Shown: positions 6,267-8,567 of the stretch, in pieces
Numbering within the stretch: position 1 is the first letter of the stretch
Layout: each line of letters starts with the position of its first letter
Assembly: GCA_023381535.1 (NCBI GenBank)
Contig: JAMCSN010000203.1
Location: 1 to 8,567, forward strand
Reading direction: 5' to 3'
DNA: 8,567 bases
From: Bacteroidota bacterium
GTDB taxonomy: Bacteria; Bacteroidota; Ignavibacteria; Ignavibacteriales; Melioribacteraceae
Made by a program: the position numbers and the translations under genes
Notes under the pieces: generated by a model
Databases searched by the model: none
Told to the model about the DNA's origin: nothing
What the model saw: only the letters and a program-made list of their open reading frames with translations

Positions 6267-8567
6267 ATGCAAAGAATATTAATATGCTGTTTAGCTAGTC
6301 TGTTAATTCTTTCCTCATGTAAGTTCAAAGAACCCACAAGCCCACAAACTCCGGGCACTACAATTAAGGTGGTATTACCAAACGGGGGCGAAACATTAGC
6401 CGAGGGTTCAAGCTATCAAATTCAGTGGACAGGCACCGGTACATTTTTAGTCCGCATTCAATATTCGAATGACAATGGAACGAGTTGGTCTTTAGTTAAA
6501 GATAGTGTGAAGAACACAGGTGCATATACCTGGTTTCCGATTCCAAACACAGTTTCGAGCCAATGCCTCGTTCAAGTTTCTTCACTAGACGGCGTGAGTA
6601 GTGATGCAAGCGATAATGTTTTCTCAATTGTGAAGAATTCAAATAAAAGTTTAAGAATTACATCTCCGGTTGGCGGAGAAACATGGCAGGCAGGCACTTC
6701 CGCACAGATTACTTGGTACAGCTCTGGCATTGATTCGGTGAAAATAGATTATACGATTGATAACGGTCAGAATTGGAATGTAATTTCTAATTCCACCAAG
6801 AATACTGGTATCTATTATTGGCAGCCGATACCTAACACGCCGACAACACTCGCAAAAGTGAGGATCAGAGATGCGCAAGATGGAGTGACATCTTCCGAAA
6901 GTCCAAACCCGTTTCAAATTTTACCCGAGCAGTCTGTTAAAGTCATTTCTCCAAATGGCGGCGAGCAATGGTATGCGGGTTCAAGCAACAACATCACTTG
7001 GCAGTCAACAAATATTGCGAATGTAAAAATTGAATTCACAATTGACGGTGGAGCTTCTTGGTCAACTATTGTTGCTAGTACTCCAAGTACTGGTGTTTAT
7101 AGTTGGAATGGGATACCGAACGTCAGCTCGTTGCAGTGTAAGATTCGTATTAGCGATGCAAGCGACGGAATTCCAGGTGATGTTTCGGATAATAATTTTA
7201 CGATCACTACGCCAGGTAGTCAGTTGATAGCTGTTACCAGTCCAAACGGTGGAGAGACATGGGCAGCTGGAACTTCACAAAACATTACATGGTCTGCAAC
7301 AGGTATTACAAATGTTAAGATTGAATACACAATCAATAATGGAATAAGTTGGAATACTATTACTTCCAGCACGCCAAGCACAGGTTTCTATACTTGGACG
7401 CAGTTGCCAAATACTCCATCGACAAACTGTAAGGTTCGTATCAGCGATGCACAAGATGGTTCGCCTTCTGATGACAGTAATAATTTGTTTTCGATTTCAC
7501 CGGCACCGTCGATTGTCGTGACGTCACCAAATGGCGGTGAAGTTTGGGCGAGCGGATCATCTCAAACAATAAAATACACTTCCGTGAATGTTCCTAATGT
7601 AAAGATTGAATTTACAACCGATGGCGGAGCGAATTGGACAACGTTGACAAGTTCAATACCAAGTACAGGCAGTTATACTTGGGGCAATTTACCTAACCTT
7701 GTATCTTTTCAATGCAAAGTGCGTGTGAGCGATGCAATGTACGGAAGTCCATCGGATATTTCGGACAATAATTTTACAATCACGAACCAACAAGCAAAGC
7801 AGCTTACTGTAACAAGTCCGAACGGAGGAGAGAAGTGGGCTGCAGGATCAACCCAGAGTATAACTTGGTCGGCAATTGGTGTAACAGATGTAAAGATAGA
7901 GTACACACTCAACAATGGAATAAATTGGAGTACGTTAGTATCAAGTACGCCAAGCACTGGATTTTACACTTGGTCACAATTACCAAGTACACCATCTACG
8001 AATTGTTTAATAAGAATAAGTGATGCTCAGAATCAGACAACGAGTGATGTAAGTGACAATTTATTTTCAATTACACCGGCTCCATCGGTTAAAGTAACCT
8101 CGCCAAACGGAGGTGAAGTATGGCAAAGCGGATCTCAGCAAACTATAACCTATACGTCAGAAAATATTGCGAATGTTAAGATTGAATATACTACAGACGG
8201 AGGAGCTAACTGGACGACTTTGATTAACTCGACACCAAGTATTGGTGCTTATACGTGGAACAATATTCCTAATTTGACGTCTTACCAATGCAAAGTTCGG
8301 GTGAGCGATGCCATGTTTGGAAGTCCATCAGATGTATCGGATAATAACTTTACAATCACTAACCAAATAGTCAAATCAATTACCTTAACGAGTCCTATCG
8401 GTGGCGAAATTTGGGATGCGGGCACCTCGAAGCAAATAACATGGTCGGCAGTAGGTGTAACTGATGTCAAACTGGAGTTTAGCACTAACAATGGATTAAC
8501 TTGGAATACTATAGAAAACTCGATTCCAAATACTGGATCTTACAGTTGGGCAGTTCCGAATACACAA
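6267..8567 (+). CDS. Lipoprotein with eight Kre9/KNH-like Ig-fold repeats (3' end outside window)
   Basis: From the ATG at 6267 the frame is open for 767 codons to the last base, with no stop, so the gene continues past the window. Residues 1-17 are a lipoprotein signal (ICCLASLLILSSC); LSSC is the lipobox and Cys18 the lipidated residue, which places the protein on the membrane or cell surface. A short Pro/Thr linker leads to eight tandem domains starting at residues 32, 128, 223, 320, 415, 512, 607 and 704. The eighth is cut by the window edge. Each reads TSPNGGExWxAGSxQxITW, then VKIEYT, NG or GG, W, STGxYTW, CKVRISDA and SDNxFTI. This matches the Ser-Thr-rich GPI-anchored/Kre9-KNH (PF10342-type) Ig-like domain, common in surface proteins of FCB bacteria. 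The role is probably adhesion or display of an unseen C-terminal domain; that is inference. It is transcribed divergently from the propeller operon. Confidence 0.9.
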   Translation, partial: MQRILICCLASLLILSSCKFKEPTSPQTPGTTIKVVLPNGGETLAEGSSYQIQWTGTGTFLVRIQYSNDNGTSWSLVKDSVKNTGAYTWFPIPNTVSSQCLVQVSSLDGVSSDASDNVFSIVKNSNKSLRITSPVGGETWQAGTSAQITWYSSGIDSVKIDYTIDNGQNWNVISNSTKNTGIYYWQPIPNTPTTLAKVRIRDAQDGVTSSESPNPFQILPEQSVKVISPNGGEQWYAGSSNNITWQSTNIANVKIEFTIDGGASWSTIVASTPSTGVYSWNGIPNVSSLQCKIRISDASDGIPGDVSDNNFTITTPGSQLIAVTSPNGGETWAAGTSQNITWSATGITNVKIEYTINNGISWNTITSSTPSTGFYTWTQLPNTPSTNCKVRISDAQDGSPSDDSNNLFSISPAPSIVVTSPNGGEVWASGSSQTIKYTSVNVPNVKIEFTTDGGANWTTLTSSIPSTGSYTWGNLPNLVSFQCKVRVSDAMYGSPSDISDNNFTITNQQAKQLTVTSPNGGEKWAAGSTQSITWSAIGVTDVKIEYTLNNGINWSTLVSSTPSTGFYTWSQLPSTPSTNCLIRISDAQNQTTSDVSDNLFSITPAPSVKVTSPNGGEVWQSGSQQTITYTSENIANVKIEYTTDGGANWTTLINSTPSIGAYTWNNIPNLTSYQCKVRVSDAMFGSPSDVSDNNFTITNQIVKSITLTSPIGGEIWDAGTSKQITWSAVGVTDVKLEFSTNNGLTWNTIENSIPNTGSYSWAVPNTQ
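6933..8567 (+). repeat. 576-bp higher-order tandem repeat coding two Ig-like domains
   Basis: Equivalent codons recur exactly 576 bp apart. B-type domains start at 6933, 7509 and 8085; A-type domains start at 7224, 7800 and 8376. Each unit is therefore 192 codons: a 97-residue B domain (FQCKVRVSDAM, ending SDNNFTIT) and a 95-residue A domain (STNCKVRISDAQ, ending NLFSISPAP). The third unit is cut by the window end. The first domain pair (6360-6932, 573 bp) has the same B-A order but is more diverged. Stretches such as 7708-7788 and 8284-8364 remain similar at the DNA level, which suggests fairly recent duplication of the last units. Confidence 0.9.

Noticed and set aside
7709..8491. Two similar minus-strand frames (7709-7957 and 8282-8491)
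   Set aside because: Their similarity to each other comes only from the 576-bp repeat in the lipoprotein gene on the other strand; they are shadows, not paralogous genes.
6360..8567. CRISPR-like or satellite repeat array
   Set aside because: The repeats are about 288 bp, in frame, diverged mainly at silent or surface positions, and encode protein domains; there are no short direct repeats with unique spacers.

Overview
The window looks like chromosomal DNA from a Gram-negative bacterium of the Bacteroidota/Chlorobi/Ignavibacteriota (FCB) group. Supporting signs are a fusion of an HU-like domain to a SPOR domain, an ExbB-ExbD-TonB energy-transduction set, mostly weak Shine-Dalgarno sequences, moderate GC, and a long secreted lipoprotein made of Ig-like 'SPNGGE' repeats. 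The exact taxon is inferred, not shown. No mobile element, tRNA, rRNA or CRISPR array was seen.

Layout. (1) Positions 1-3995, plus strand: a compact envelope operon. It opens with the 3' part of a large gene: an HU-like cytoplasmic end, a roughly 400-residue Glu-rich linker, one membrane helix and a periplasmic SPOR domain. exbB (15-bp gap), exbD (4-bp overlap) and tonB (1-bp gap) follow. (2) Positions 3970-6133, minus strand: a second compact operon, read right to left. It encodes an exported six-bladed NHL-type propeller, a DUF2085 membrane protein, and two unassigned small membrane proteins. Its last gene overlaps the end of tonB tail to tail by 26 bp. (3) Positions 6134-6266: a divergent, AT-rich control region with an 8-bp inverted repeat. 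(4) Positions 6267-8567, plus strand: the 5' part of a lipoprotein gene that stays open to the window end (767 codons, no stop). It holds eight Kre9/KNH-like domains.

How the genes may work together. ExbB/ExbD/TonB normally use the proton gradient to drive outer-membrane events, and SPOR domains bind septal peptidoglycan. The first operon could therefore be a Tol-like or division-linked envelope machine tied to DNA by the HU-like end; this is inference. The most striking sequence facts are the replacement of ExbD's proton-carrying Asp by Asn and of the ExbB helix-3 Glu by Gln, while TonB keeps its Ser-x3-His motif. The second striking fact is an exact 576-bp (192-codon) higher-order period in the lipoprotein array, with domains alternating between 97 and 95 residues.
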